A DNA stretch of 64,000 nucleotides from CAZUGA01 sp964619885 (lineage in GTDB: Bacteria; Pseudomonadota; Gammaproteobacteria; Methylococcales; UBA1147): contig CAZUGA010000004.1 in assembly GCA_964619885.1 (NCBI GenBank), positions 62,001-126,000 on the forward strand, in the 5' to 3' direction. A model generated the notes under the pieces. It was not told where the DNA came from. It worked only from the letters and a program-made list of their open reading frames with translations, and ran no database searches. Below are positions 35,942-44,459 of this stretch, piece by piece (the first letter of the stretch is position 1; every line of letters begins with the position of its first letter). The position numbers were made by a program, and so were the translations under genes.

Positions 35942-37156
35942 TCAGATCAAGGCACCAAGCAATTGACTCAGTATGGTTTTGAACGGAATTTGTATGACCA
36001 ATACACAGATGAAGGGGATCAAAATTGGAACCAAGATTGACATTACCGCAGTTTTTCCCAACGGAACTCCGCGCATGGCTTTGGCGTTATCGTACAACAC
36101 GCCGGCATCTGCAATACAACCCAGTTCCGGTGCATCCAACATCGAATCATCATCCAATTTTTCTTCCAGAACCCAGCGACGGCGCACCAAATCTCCATGC
36201 CGACTGACGATAGCGCCATAATCGAGAATCCCTTGTTTTCTGGCTTTTGCCAAGACGGGAGCAAATGCCAAAAACGGAGCCAGAAAGATTAACAATAGAA
36301 TCAGAGCCGCAAAAATCATTGGTGCTTTTAACGAAAGCACATTGACCGAATGATAAGCGACTTCATGCCCCCAACTGGAAGCGATGACCGATGCGATTGC
36401 CAAGGCCACCAGACTGAAAGCGACCGGGATTTCATCCAGGAATCCCAGGCCACCGGCACGATCCGGGTGTGTGGGAACGATAGATAACTGGAGTTTGGAT
36501 ATGCGTTTGAACATTAGCCCGACCAAAACTATACGCCACAGCCAGCCGAAAAAAAACATCAAGAACAACGGGCGGCCGACAAAGATATACCACCAACCGC
36601 CGAATCCCAGTTCAGTGTCCGCAGGCCGGTCATGATGATCAACGGCCCAGATCAGTTCATGGCTGGGGTCGGCAACTGCACCGGCAAATGTCCAACTCGC
36701 CGCGATAATAGCAATCGCGACCCAGGGCAGAGAAGAATTTCTAAGGCGTATTATATCTGCCAGTACTGCTCGGAAGGCCGGAATTTGATCTTGAGGAATG
36801 ACCCCGCTGCGAACAAATTGTGGTAGATAACGTGCCATGATCATATGGGTCATGGGCTCGGCCAAAATAAACAGCGGAATTGCCACCAGGAAACGGATAT
36901 GCACCCCGAAATGAGTCAACAATGGCTCCGCAACGGCGCCGGGCATAATCCGGTTTGCGACAAATGCCCAAGCGGTGATGGGTAGCCACGCCAGCATAGA
37001 CCAGAATAATGCCCGGCGTAATATGCCGAATCCGTTTTCAGGGATCAGTCCAACGCGTCTTTGCAAAGCGAAGACGGTATCGTCTCGCACCAATGAAATC
37101 GTCAAATCCGAATCGTGTGCGTTATCGGTATTATTATCATTCATTCCACTATCCAT
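35942..37156 (-). CDS. Polytopic membrane protein of unknown function
   Basis: 404 residues, not recognised as a named family. Seen: an acidic Asn/Asp-rich N-terminus (about 20 residues), about seven to eight membrane segments (near 50-70, 88-106, 144-166, 193-216, 243-265, 278-305, 368-398) and two conserved-looking soluble loops: PTHPDRAGGLGFLDEIP (about 228-244) between membrane segments and a charged stretch about 315-350. HPDRAGGL strings occur in uncharacterised bacterial membrane proteins. It converges on the monooxygenase operon, from which it is separated by a relic gene, so no functional link is claimed. Confidence 0.75.
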   Translation of the reverse strand: MDSGMNDNNTDNAHDSDLTISLVRDDTVFALQRRVGLIPENGFGILRRALFWSMLAWLPITAWAFVANRIMPGAVAEPLLTHFGVHIRFLVAIPLFILAEPMTHMIMARYLPQFVRSGVIPQDQIPAFRAVLADIIRLRNSSLPWVAIAIIAASWTFAGAVADPSHELIWAVDHHDRPADTELGFGGWWYIFVGRPLFLMFFFGWLWRIVLVGLMFKRISKLQLSIVPTHPDRAGGLGFLDEIPVAFSLVALAIASVIASSWGHEVAYHSVNVLSLKAPMIFAALILLLIFLAPFLAFAPVLAKARKQGILDYGAIVSRHGDLVRRRWVLEEKLDDDSMLDAPELGCIADAGVLYDNAKAMRGVPLGKTAVMSILVPILIPFICVLVIQIPFKTILSQLLGALI

Positions 37157-37489
37157 CCGTAAAAACTGGGCGTCCGGAGCCTAAGGAACTAGATTTGCTG
37201 AATAGCACCGTATTGATGCAATTTACAGGATCAATAGATTTTCATCAATAGGATAGGCGATTGCTGAACCGATATAAAATTTCCACGAGCAATGCGATAG
37301 ATTATGGCTGCGATGGTATAAATCCAGACCGATTCCTACGTCGTCGGACGGTGACTCGAATGGATTCGACGGTTAATCTTGTATGCGCAAATATTGACTT
37401 CAACGACGCTTGTAGTTAATGAAGGGCTATGTCACGTTATCATTAGGTAGGACCAATTGATTGTCCGGTGGACCTAAATTTTTCTGCTG
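37157..37489. other. Intergenic region
   Basis: About 330 bases between two minus-strand genes. No gene, clear hairpin with T-run, or recognisable relic was found. Confidence 0.4.
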
Positions 37490-38137
37490 TTAATTCGTGT
37501 TATTTCGTAGCTGAGCCGGGGCGTCGTGAGTGTAGCTATTATGAGCCGTAGTTCTATTGATCATGCCTTCGGCGCCACTCCCCCAATTCATCACGCAGCC
37601 AATTGCATCTTTCATCGGACAGTCTAATTTCCGGACGATGGAAGGGCCAACGATGAGCAATGTACCCACGGTCGCGGTAGGCGCCAGCGGCACAAAAACG
37701 GTAAAATCCCCATTAACATGTTCCTCAACTATAAAACCAATGGTTTTCTTATTTTCTGATTCGATAATTAACGCGGGTTTTAGGTGGGCCGACGTATTCG
37801 TATTGGATAAACTTTGCGATAGGTTGCGGATAATATTGTAGGGAGGGAAAGCGTTTAGAAATCGGTTTTCGATCCAATGGCCAATGGCTTTGCCAATTGC
37901 GGTTGCCATAACCAATCCGATAAACAGGCAGATTGCGATCAGAAGAACCGCTGCAGTCAAGCGATGTAGCCACTTGTCGGAAAACAATTCCACTGGCAAA
38001 ATATCGACAATCGGAGTTGTTAGAACCAGCATGCCTTCAAACATCTGGCCCAGCAAAAGATAGGTCAACAATATTGGCAGCGCGATCAGAAATCCCCCGA
38101 CAAATTTAGAGCCAAAAAAATTGAATATTTTTTTCAT
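37490..38137 (-). CDS. DUF502 family membrane protein
   Basis: Conserved inner-membrane protein of unknown function. Seen: 215 residues; two strong N-terminal membrane segments (about 12-32 and 55-85), then a soluble C-terminal domain with PAPTATVGTLLIVGPS-like string (LAPTATVGTLLIVGPSIVRKL) and FPPYNIIRNLSQSL, which are typical DUF502 features. The ATG at 38137 (MKKIFNFFGSKFVGGF) is preferred; the frame stays open upstream to a TTG at 38212 without a good binding site. Confidence 0.82.
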   Translation of the reverse strand: MKKIFNFFGSKFVGGFLIALPILLTYLLLGQMFEGMLVLTTPIVDILPVELFSDKWLHRLTAAVLLIAICLFIGLVMATAIGKAIGHWIENRFLNAFPPYNIIRNLSQSLSNTNTSAHLKPALIIESENKKTIGFIVEEHVNGDFTVFVPLAPTATVGTLLIVGPSIVRKLDCPMKDAIGCVMNWGSGAEGMINRTTAHNSYTHDAPAQLRNNTN

Positions 38138-38508
38138 ACGTGTCTCTCTAGATTTCAATAAGGAAGGTTTGATTAAGTCAAGTCTTCCTACGGTACAGGG
38201 AAGTGCCGCCAAAATCGATTACTATTAGGTGATTGATTTTTCGAGATTCTAACAAATCTAGATTTGCTAGATGCGTGCTCTGAAAAGTCATGGGCGAACT
38301 TGTTCAGAGTTTCCTTAAGCCCGTTGACTAATACCTAAACCTGCGAGTCTTAGTAACTAATCATTCGATTGTACATTGAAATTCGTCTATATCCGTAGTC
38401 GGAAGCTACTGTGGATAATTATTGTTTTGCAGCAAAGTTAAATTGATGGTTTAGGAATGTGGTACCTTATCCACCGCAATAGTTGCCTTGCAAATGGAGC
38501 CAATACCA
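38138..38508. other. Divergent intergenic region DUF502-GAP family
   Basis: About 370 bases expected to hold divergent promoters. No gene is supported. The only clear structure is a 14-base palindrome at 38253-38266. Confidence 0.4.
38253..38266. promoter_or_regulatory. Perfect 14-base palindrome, possible operator
   Basis: CAAATCTAGATTTG is a perfect inverted repeat lying between divergent genes, about 115 bases upstream of the DUF502 start. Its length and symmetry fit a dimeric repressor site, but no binding protein is identified. Confidence 0.3.
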
Positions 38509-39174
38509 ATGCCCGATATTTGGAATGCGTTGATCCCGATACTTTTGGCGGATGTTCTTAACCCTGTCTTGTTTGGATTTCTAGTTTACGCCGCTGGCAG
38601 CGACCGGCCTGTGTTATATAGCAGCGCCGCACTGATAGGGCATACGGTGGCTTACTTTGCTGCAGGAATCGTGTTGTCATACGGCTTGGAAAGTATTTCC
38701 GAGCGTCTTGCCAATCCCAAACAAATTGATTTCTTCATCGAGTTACTTATTGGCCTCGCATTACTTGTAATTGCCGTCAAAAGTCGATCGGCGGAGAAAA
38801 AGGCGCCTGAGCAAAATTTGGCCAAGCTTACACTTGGGTTGGCGTTTGGCTTTGGTATCGTGATCAATTTTGTCGGTATACCCTTTGCTGTGCCTTACTT
38901 TGCGGCGATCAGCCAGATACTCAAAGCGGACCTGTCTATCTTTCAATCACTTTACATTTTGATGGGGTACAATCTACTGTATGCATTGCCCTTTTGTATG
39001 GTGCCGATATTGGTCGCGGGCCTGGGAGCTCGCAGTCGACCGCTATTAGAAAAATTTAACGGTTTATTGGACCGTCTGAGTAGCGCTATTATGCCCATCA
39101 TACTCGCCCTAGTGGGGGTGGCGCTGGTCGCCGACGCGCTTGTTTATTTTGTAACCCGCCAACCGTTATTTTAA
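38509..39174 (+). CDS. GAP/Sap-type polytopic membrane protein
   Basis: 221 residues, six membrane segments, in the arrangement of the LysE-like GAP (Sap, sulfolipid-addressing protein) family. Seen: the N-terminal string WNALIPILLADVLNPVLFG with Asp and Asn-Pro in the first helix, a basic cytoplasmic loop (KSRSAEKKAPEQN) in the middle, and VGIPFAVPYFAAI in the second half. Relatives in mycobacteria help export glycolipids, but the role in Gram-negatives is unknown. ATG at 38509 has GGAG nine bases upstream; ATG 38494 is also in frame. Confidence 0.7.
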   Translation: MPDIWNALIPILLADVLNPVLFGFLVYAAGSDRPVLYSSAALIGHTVAYFAAGIVLSYGLESISERLANPKQIDFFIELLIGLALLVIAVKSRSAEKKAPEQNLAKLTLGLAFGFGIVINFVGIPFAVPYFAAISQILKADLSIFQSLYILMGYNLLYALPFCMVPILVAGLGARSRPLLEKFNGLLDRLSSAIMPIILALVGVALVADALVYFVTRQPLF

Positions 39175-39207
39175 TCTGATTCCGAAATTACCGATGAGTC
39201 CTACGGG

Positions 39208-40173
39208 TTAGTTTCTAATTCTTCGTTTTACCGTGGCTCGAGGTGATTCTCTAAATATTCGTTTGTATTGCTGGCTAAAATGCCCCGGGTGTTGCATCCC
39301 GTATTTTTCTGCTTTTCGGCATATCGGAATTGCGGCGGCTTGTGCGCAAAAAATGTCTTGTTGAATAGCGTGTAATTTACGGCTCAAAATAAACTGAGAC
39401 GGCGTGACACCGCATAATTCCTGGAAGGTCAGTTGCAGGGTGCGGGGTGTTGTGCCTATCTGATCACAAATATATTGGATCGAATGCGTATGCTCTAAAT
39501 TGGTTTCTATAAATGCCAAAGCTCTGGAGAATGTTTTGTGACGACGACTTTGGCTAAATGGCTTATATCGACCATCGTTTTCTATGTCCAACAGAGCCAT
39601 GCGTAATGTATAGATAATTTTGTTTCTTAATGCGAATTGAGCATCTTTGCTGCTTTGTAAATTGCGCAGTCGTTCAGGGTTTTGAAAATTGTGCAGCAAT
39701 TTTTGACGCAATAACCGAATGGGCCTGGAACACCTAGCAAAAAGCGCTTGCTGCGGCTGCAATGTTTGTCGCCACATGGATTCGGAGAATAAACGCTCGT
39801 CTACTATCGTCTTATCGTCAATCAGGAATTCAACACTATCCCAGTCGGGTGGAAGCGATGCCTCATGTTCTCGGTTAGGGTGCAATATTGCCAGTGAGTT
39901 GCCTGGCACGTCGACACCACACCATTTACAGCCGCTGATCTTTGGTGACGTCAACACAAACATAACCTGTCTCGAGGGTATCGATAAGGATTGAAACAAG
40001 CGCAGGTTGCTTGAAAAATGAGTAACCGTGATGCCATTCAACTGTAATACCTGATTCTCTAAGTACAGGCTCCCCGACTGCAACTGGATACTTTTTACAT
40101 CCATGAACTGAGCGGCAGTTTCCATGTATTGATCCATATCATGAAATTTAGAAGTTTCGATGATGTCGGGCAT
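39208..40173 (-). CDS. AraC-family transcriptional regulator
   Basis: 321 residues. The last 100 hold two helix-turn-helix motifs: SIQYICDQIGTTPRTLQLTF and the downstream YGMQHPGHFSQQYKRIFRESP, the latter a good match to the AraC signature. The N-terminal two thirds resemble EutR-type members with a beta-rich sensor (LRLFQSLSIPSRQVMFVL; CGVDVPGNSLAILHP). It converges with the GAP-family gene and is divergent from the outer-membrane barrel gene at 40442 across 268 bases, so that gene is a possible target. Confidence 0.9.
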   Translation of the reverse strand: MPDIIETSKFHDMDQYMETAAQFMDVKSIQLQSGSLYLENQVLQLNGITVTHFSSNLRLFQSLSIPSRQVMFVLTSPKISGCKWCGVDVPGNSLAILHPNREHEASLPPDWDSVEFLIDDKTIVDERLFSESMWRQTLQPQQALFARCSRPIRLLRQKLLHNFQNPERLRNLQSSKDAQFALRNKIIYTLRMALLDIENDGRYKPFSQSRRHKTFSRALAFIETNLEHTHSIQYICDQIGTTPRTLQLTFQELCGVTPSQFILSRKLHAIQQDIFCAQAAAIPICRKAEKYGMQHPGHFSQQYKRIFRESPRATVKRRIRN

Positions 40174-40441
40174 GCCTCCAGCTCCTACCGTTTGAGATTC
40201 GAAATATTCTTTCGTAATTCGGATACTTTGCTGACTATAACTAATGATACTATTTCGAAAATCAATTAGGAATTCGGCGCGGTTTGATTCCGATTAAGCG
40301 GGGATGGCCGGTAATTACTTGGTCGTCCATTATGATTCTACGGATTTCATTACGGTTAGCCGAATTGGTATTGGTCATCCATAGGTGGTAGGGCCGACCG
40401 CTAATATTATTAGTTGGTAGAAACATTTAGGGAGTCTAAGT

Positions 40442-41008
40442 GTGAAACGTACTTTTAAAAGTACCCCTTCAGAGGGACGGTACGGCAACGAACTTGCGGT
40501 ATTTATAATCGTATTCCTAATGTTGTTTGTAACCCCTATCTCCAACTGTATAGCCTTTGAATCATCAGATCAAAATGGTCCAGAGCTGGAACACCAGTGG
40601 CACAAAAACCATGCGGCGATATTTGTCGGAGGCATGGCGCCAGTCAGCAAATCGAATGAAACCTCCCTCGCGTTGGGTGTTGCTTACGAGCGTCGTATCA
40701 CTGAAATGTTTGGGCTTGAAGCCCTAGCCGATTTCACGATTGGTTCTCATGAACGTACCGCACTGTTTGCCGCGGGCGTGACTTTTCGACCTTTTAGTGG
40801 GGCGGGATTAAAGTTGATGACTGGGCCAGGGTTTGAGATCGAAGACCGGGATAACCATGCAGCAGAAGTCAATTTTGTTTATGGCGTCGGTGCGGCCTGG
40901 GAATTTCACACGGGGCCGGTTACGTTGGCGCCCGCAGTGTACGCTGACTTTCTCGGTGAATCCAAAACAAATATTACCTTTGGTGTTGGAATAGGAACTG
41001 GGTTCTAA
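40442..41008 (+). CDS. Small outer-membrane beta-barrel-like protein
   Basis: 188 residues with an N-terminal signal (LAVFIIVFLMLFVTPISNCIAF), then alternating strands typical of an eight-stranded barrel (HAAIFVGGMAP, SLALGVAYERRI, TALFAAGVTFRPF, NFVYGVGAAWEF) ending in Gly-Thr-Gly-Phe, a C-terminal aromatic as required by the barrel assembly machine. The start is GTG at 40442 with GGGAG about seven bases upstream. No specific function is recognised. Confidence 0.75.
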   Translation: MKRTFKSTPSEGRYGNELAVFIIVFLMLFVTPISNCIAFESSDQNGPELEHQWHKNHAAIFVGGMAPVSKSNETSLALGVAYERRITEMFGLEALADFTIGSHERTALFAAGVTFRPFSGAGLKLMTGPGFEIEDRDNHAAEVNFVYGVGAAWEFHTGPVTLAPAVYADFLGESKTNITFGVGIGTGF

Positions 41009-41124
41009 ATAGAGATTTGTAAATATACGCTCAACACTTCGGTTGGATTAGTCTTAAATCTGATTCCCGCTGAAAACAATAATCAAGCACCGTGTGGTGC
41101 GAAAAACTACAAGGAGGATTCATA

Positions 41125-42381
41125 ATGAAATCAATCTTTTCGCTTGTTGGCGCGATTCTGGTTTCGGTCCCGATTCTCGTCTTTGGATTCTTTGACGATA
41201 CGCCCGAGGGGAATGAAGCGGCGCCCGCGCCCAAGGGTACAAAACCGGTGATACCGCTGAATCTCAAAGATCCCACCTACGACATGTGGAAAAAGCGGCG
41301 TGAGGATCTGTCGAAGGGACGCGAGCCCGGCCCCATCAACATCCAGCGGTATCCCGGGGGCATGGCGTGGCAGGGTATCCCAACGTTTTTTCGTTTGCCA
41401 GTCGCGTTGTTGCCGCAGGATTTGAGCGCGGGCAATGTAGACGTGGCTATAATTTCGGCACACAACGACATGGGAGTGGGCACTCGGGGTGCTTCACGAG
41501 CGCCGAATGATCTCCGCGCCAATGGTGATGTGTATGGCACCTGGGGTGCGTACTCGATGCCGCATATGGGAACCATGATCAATCCGTTCGAAGAACTTAC
41601 GGTGGTGGACTACGGAGATGCGCCGACCGACCCATTGAGCACGGAGCGCACGGTGCATGAGGTCCGCAAGATCGTTGCTGAAGTCGCCGGTACGAAGCGC
41701 TCCGACGGCCGACACGTGATTCCGTTCATTGTCGGTGGTGATCATTCGCTATCGTATCCGAATCTTGCGGCAATGGCCGATGTCTACGGTAAGGGAAATG
41801 TTGGCGTCGTCCACTTTGATGCACACTATGATGGGACGCTTTATATGGGGCATCTGATCAACCACGGTGGTTGGGTCAAGCGGTTGATTAAGGAAGGCCA
41901 TGTTCCGGGCAAGAACTACATTCAGGTCGCCCTGCGTGGCTACTACCCCGATCTTGAAACCTTCGAGTGGATGCGCAAGGAGGAATTCCGTTATCACCCG
42001 ATGGCAGAGGTCGAGAAGCGCGGTTGGGACGCGGTGATGGAAGACGTTATAGAAGAAGCAAAGGACGGGCCGAAATACATGTACGTATCCTTCGACATTG
42101 ACACGATTGATCCGGGCTTCGCCCCCGGCACCGGTACGCCTGAACCGGGCGGTCTGAATCCCCGCGAAGTCTTTCCGCTGGTTCGCCGACTGCGTGCGGA
42201 GACAAACATGGTGGGTTTCGATCTCGTCGAATACGCGCCGGACCGGGACCCGGGCTACGTTACGGGTCTTATTGCAAATCGTTTACTTCGAGAGTGCCTA
42301 ACCGGTGTGGCCATGCGCAAGAAAGGCATTGCCGACGAACACTACTTACACCCTATAACGACAGACGACGGGCGAGACTAG
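41125..42381 (+). CDS. Exported ureohydrolase-family (agmatinase-like) enzyme
   Basis: Dinuclear-metal hydrolase of the arginase/agmatinase superfamily, which splits guanidino compounds to urea. Seen: 418 residues; all six metal ligands: His207 in GGDHS, Asp232/His234/Asp236 in HFDAHYD, and Asp324/Asp326 in SFDIDTIDP, followed by APGTGTPEPGG. Unusual is a hydrophobic N-terminus (KSIFSLVGAILVSVPILVFGFF) that looks like a signal peptide or anchor, plus about 100 extra residues before the core. AAGGAGGA lies upstream of ATG 41125. The codons are richer in G/C than in neighbours, suggesting transfer. Substrate (agmatine, guanidine, arginine or other) is open. Confidence 0.85.
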   Translation: MKSIFSLVGAILVSVPILVFGFFDDTPEGNEAAPAPKGTKPVIPLNLKDPTYDMWKKRREDLSKGREPGPINIQRYPGGMAWQGIPTFFRLPVALLPQDLSAGNVDVAIISAHNDMGVGTRGASRAPNDLRANGDVYGTWGAYSMPHMGTMINPFEELTVVDYGDAPTDPLSTERTVHEVRKIVAEVAGTKRSDGRHVIPFIVGGDHSLSYPNLAAMADVYGKGNVGVVHFDAHYDGTLYMGHLINHGGWVKRLIKEGHVPGKNYIQVALRGYYPDLETFEWMRKEEFRYHPMAEVEKRGWDAVMEDVIEEAKDGPKYMYVSFDIDTIDPGFAPGTGTPEPGGLNPREVFPLVRRLRAETNMVGFDLVEYAPDRDPGYVTGLIANRLLRECLTGVAMRKKGIADEHYLHPITTDDGRD

Positions 42382-42540
42382 GTGAAGGCTTGGTCACCAG
42401 GAATGCATAAACCCTAGCGGTATATGAATACTTCGAAATCATCAGTATAGAATTGATTCTATAGGGATAAATTGAACTGTATAGATAAACAAAAAATGAT
42501 ACGTCTTTTGAACCCACTTGCATCTCATCCAGGAGGATAA

Positions 42541-42591
42541 TTGAAATCAACCTGTTGGATGGGATCCAACAAACAAATTTCCGTGTTTTGA
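42541..42591 (+). CDS. Possible 16-codon leader ORF coupled to the next gene
   Basis: A very strong AGGAGG at 42531-42536 is followed four bases later by TTG, which opens a 16-codon frame (MKSTCWMGSNKQISVF) ending in TGA at 42589-42591. That TGA overlaps the in-frame TTG (42588) of the isomerase gene as TTGA. This is the same overlap as between the isomerase and the transporter gene. A translated leader is inferred only; a sequencing frameshift would give the same picture. Confidence 0.3.
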   Translation: MKSTCWMGSNKQISVF

Positions 42592-43400
42592 CCTGGAGCA
42601 CAGTTTTAAAAGAGCCGCTACTGCATTTTTTGGTATTGGCTGGACTCATTTTCGCTGCCGATGCAATTTGGTCGTCTGCACAGAAAGAGACGATCATAGT
42701 GGAGAAGCAGACCGTTGATTATTTGATTAGACAACGCGAAGATTTGCTGCTTCGCGAACTTAGCGAGGAAGAAAAAAATCACGCGGTTGAATCTTTTATC
42801 GAAGATGAGATTTTGTATAACGAAGCCTACGAACGTGGGCTCGACCAGCATGATTCGCGCATGCGTCGGAATCTGATCCGCAAAATGAAGGGTCTTCTGA
42901 GAGGTGAGGTCAGAGAGCCGACCGAAGAAGATCTGGTCCAGTACTTCGAGCAAAATCGTGATAGATATACACGTTCCGCAAGCTTGTCTTTGAATCAGGT
43001 TTTTTTTCCGTCTACGTCGCATGTCCCGGACAACCTGCTCAAGCAACTACAAGAGGGATTAGATCCTAATAGTGTGGGTGAGATGTCGGTAAAATTTGGG
43101 CGATCACTGTCTGAATACACTAACAAAGAGCTATCGACTCTGCTCGGTCCGGAAACTGCAAAGATGATAGTCGCGATAAAAGATAACCAATGGCATGGTC
43201 CGATAGAGTCCATCTACGGAGTCCATTTTGTCCGTATTACGCAACGGTTACCTCAATCGCGAGCCGGGTTTGATCAGGTCAAGTCCTATATTGCCGGTGA
43301 TTGGACGGTTGCGCAATCGCGCAGAGTTGTCGACGAGGAAATCCGTCGGTTGCGAGCAGATTATCAAATCATTGTTGAAGGCGGCGGCTTGAAACATTGA
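42588..43400 (+). CDS. Membrane-anchored parvulin-like peptidyl-prolyl isomerase
   Basis: Periplasmic PPIase/SurA-like protein held by an N-terminal helix. Seen: LKEPLLHFLVLAGLIFAADA, the standard opening of this subfamily, a helical chaperone-like segment (EEEKNHAVESFIEDEILYNE), and a parvulin-like domain from about 110 (YTRSASLSLNQVFF; VKFGRSLSEY; WHGPIESIYGVHFVRI). The start is uncertain: TTG 42588 fits the family length and overlaps the leader stop, while TTG 42555 would add 11 residues but lies 18 bases from the only good binding site. It overlaps the HupE/UreJ-like gene by four bases. Such pairs are common, suggesting a shared metal-uptake or folding role. Confidence 0.75.
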   Translation: MTWSTVLKEPLLHFLVLAGLIFAADAIWSSAQKETIIVEKQTVDYLIRQREDLLLRELSEEEKNHAVESFIEDEILYNEAYERGLDQHDSRMRRNLIRKMKGLLRGEVREPTEEDLVQYFEQNRDRYTRSASLSLNQVFFPSTSHVPDNLLKQLQEGLDPNSVGEMSVKFGRSLSEYTNKELSTLLGPETAKMIVAIKDNQWHGPIESIYGVHFVRITQRLPQSRAGFDQVKSYIAGDWTVAQSRRVVDEEIRRLRADYQIIVEGGGLKH

Positions 43401-44386
43401 AATCGCTGTTGTTAACGCTGTTACTGTGGATGACCTTCGATCCGGTAATTGCGCATGATATCGGCGTGTCCCAAGCGAGCCTAGTCGAACAGGACAATAA
43501 TATTTACCAGCTGACCGTGCAGGCGGGTAGGTCCATGAATGCTCTTTTTAGTTCACCCGTTTTACCGAAACAATGTCAACCTGTTGGAATTCCCAGGGGG
43601 ATTCGCCATCCAGGGCAGCTGAAGTTCGAATTTTCCTGCGAACAAAAATTGACTGCGAAAGACATCATAGACCTGCCGTGGCGGCGGGATGGGGTTATGT
43701 TGAGCGTGACCTGGTCGGATGGCACTGCGGTAAAGCGATTGTTTAGCTACGAATCTGGAAACATCCGCATTCCATTGGCGGAATTGCAGGCGAGCTCCGG
43801 ATCATGGCTAGATGTTGCCAAGCGTTATACCAAGCTTGGGATCGAGCACATTTTATTGGGGATCGATCATCTATTGTTCGTGTTGGCCTTATTGCTGATC
43901 GTCCGCGGCAGGTGGATGCTGGTCAAAACGATTACCGCATTTACCATTGCGCATAGCATTACGCTTAGCCTTGCTACGCTCGGATTTGTGTATGTCCCCT
44001 CCCGGCCGGTAGAAGCTGTAATCGCCCTGTCCATCGTGTTTTTGTGCATCGAGATCATACACGCTCAACGAGGGAAAATAGGGATTACTTTCCATTATCC
44101 GTGGATTGTTGCCTTTACGTTTGGGTTACTCCACGGTCTAGGTTTTGCCAGTGCATTGTCTGAGATCGGGCTGGCACACGCCGAGATACCACTCGCGTTG
44201 CTGTTCTTTAATGTAGGTGTGGAAATTGGCCAGCTTCTCTTTGTCGGTGCGGTTTTGACTATTGTCTGGGTAGTGGGTCGATTATGGGTTAAGCCCATAC
44301 GATATGTGCACTTGACCTCTGCCTATATCATCGGGACGATAGCCACCTATTGGTTGATTCAACGTGTGGCCATTATTTTTACGTGA
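43397..44386 (+). CDS. HupE/UreJ_2-family membrane protein
   Basis: Polytopic membrane protein related to HupE/UreJ nickel/cobalt permeases. Seen: 329 residues; signal peptide ending VIAHD, an N-terminal soluble domain (about 20-130), then about seven membrane helices carrying HILLGIDHLLFVLALL (about 152-167; the HxxxGxDHxLF motif), TIAHSITLSLA, HGLGFASAL and FNVGVEIGQL, which together supply histidines and acids for a metal path. The TTG start overlaps the upstream stop (TTGA). Substrate is inferred, not shown; some members of this subfamily have no proven transport role. Confidence 0.83.
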   Translation: MKSLLLTLLLWMTFDPVIAHDIGVSQASLVEQDNNIYQLTVQAGRSMNALFSSPVLPKQCQPVGIPRGIRHPGQLKFEFSCEQKLTAKDIIDLPWRRDGVMLSVTWSDGTAVKRLFSYESGNIRIPLAELQASSGSWLDVAKRYTKLGIEHILLGIDHLLFVLALLLIVRGRWMLVKTITAFTIAHSITLSLATLGFVYVPSRPVEAVIALSIVFLCIEIIHAQRGKIGITFHYPWIVAFTFGLLHGLGFASALSEIGLAHAEIPLALLFFNVGVEIGQLLFVGAVLTIVWVVGRLWVKPIRYVHLTSAYIIGTIATYWLIQRVAIIFT

Positions 44387-44459
44387 GTGCCAAGATTCAA
44401 TCGAATTGATTTTAGTCAAAACATCATTCATTGCCGCAACAGTTTTGCCTGTTAATTCA

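Noticed and set aside
35942..37156. Membrane protein as a fourth monooxygenase subunit
   Set aside because: It is on the opposite strand, separated by a relic, and unlike any PmoD or EmoD protein known to me.
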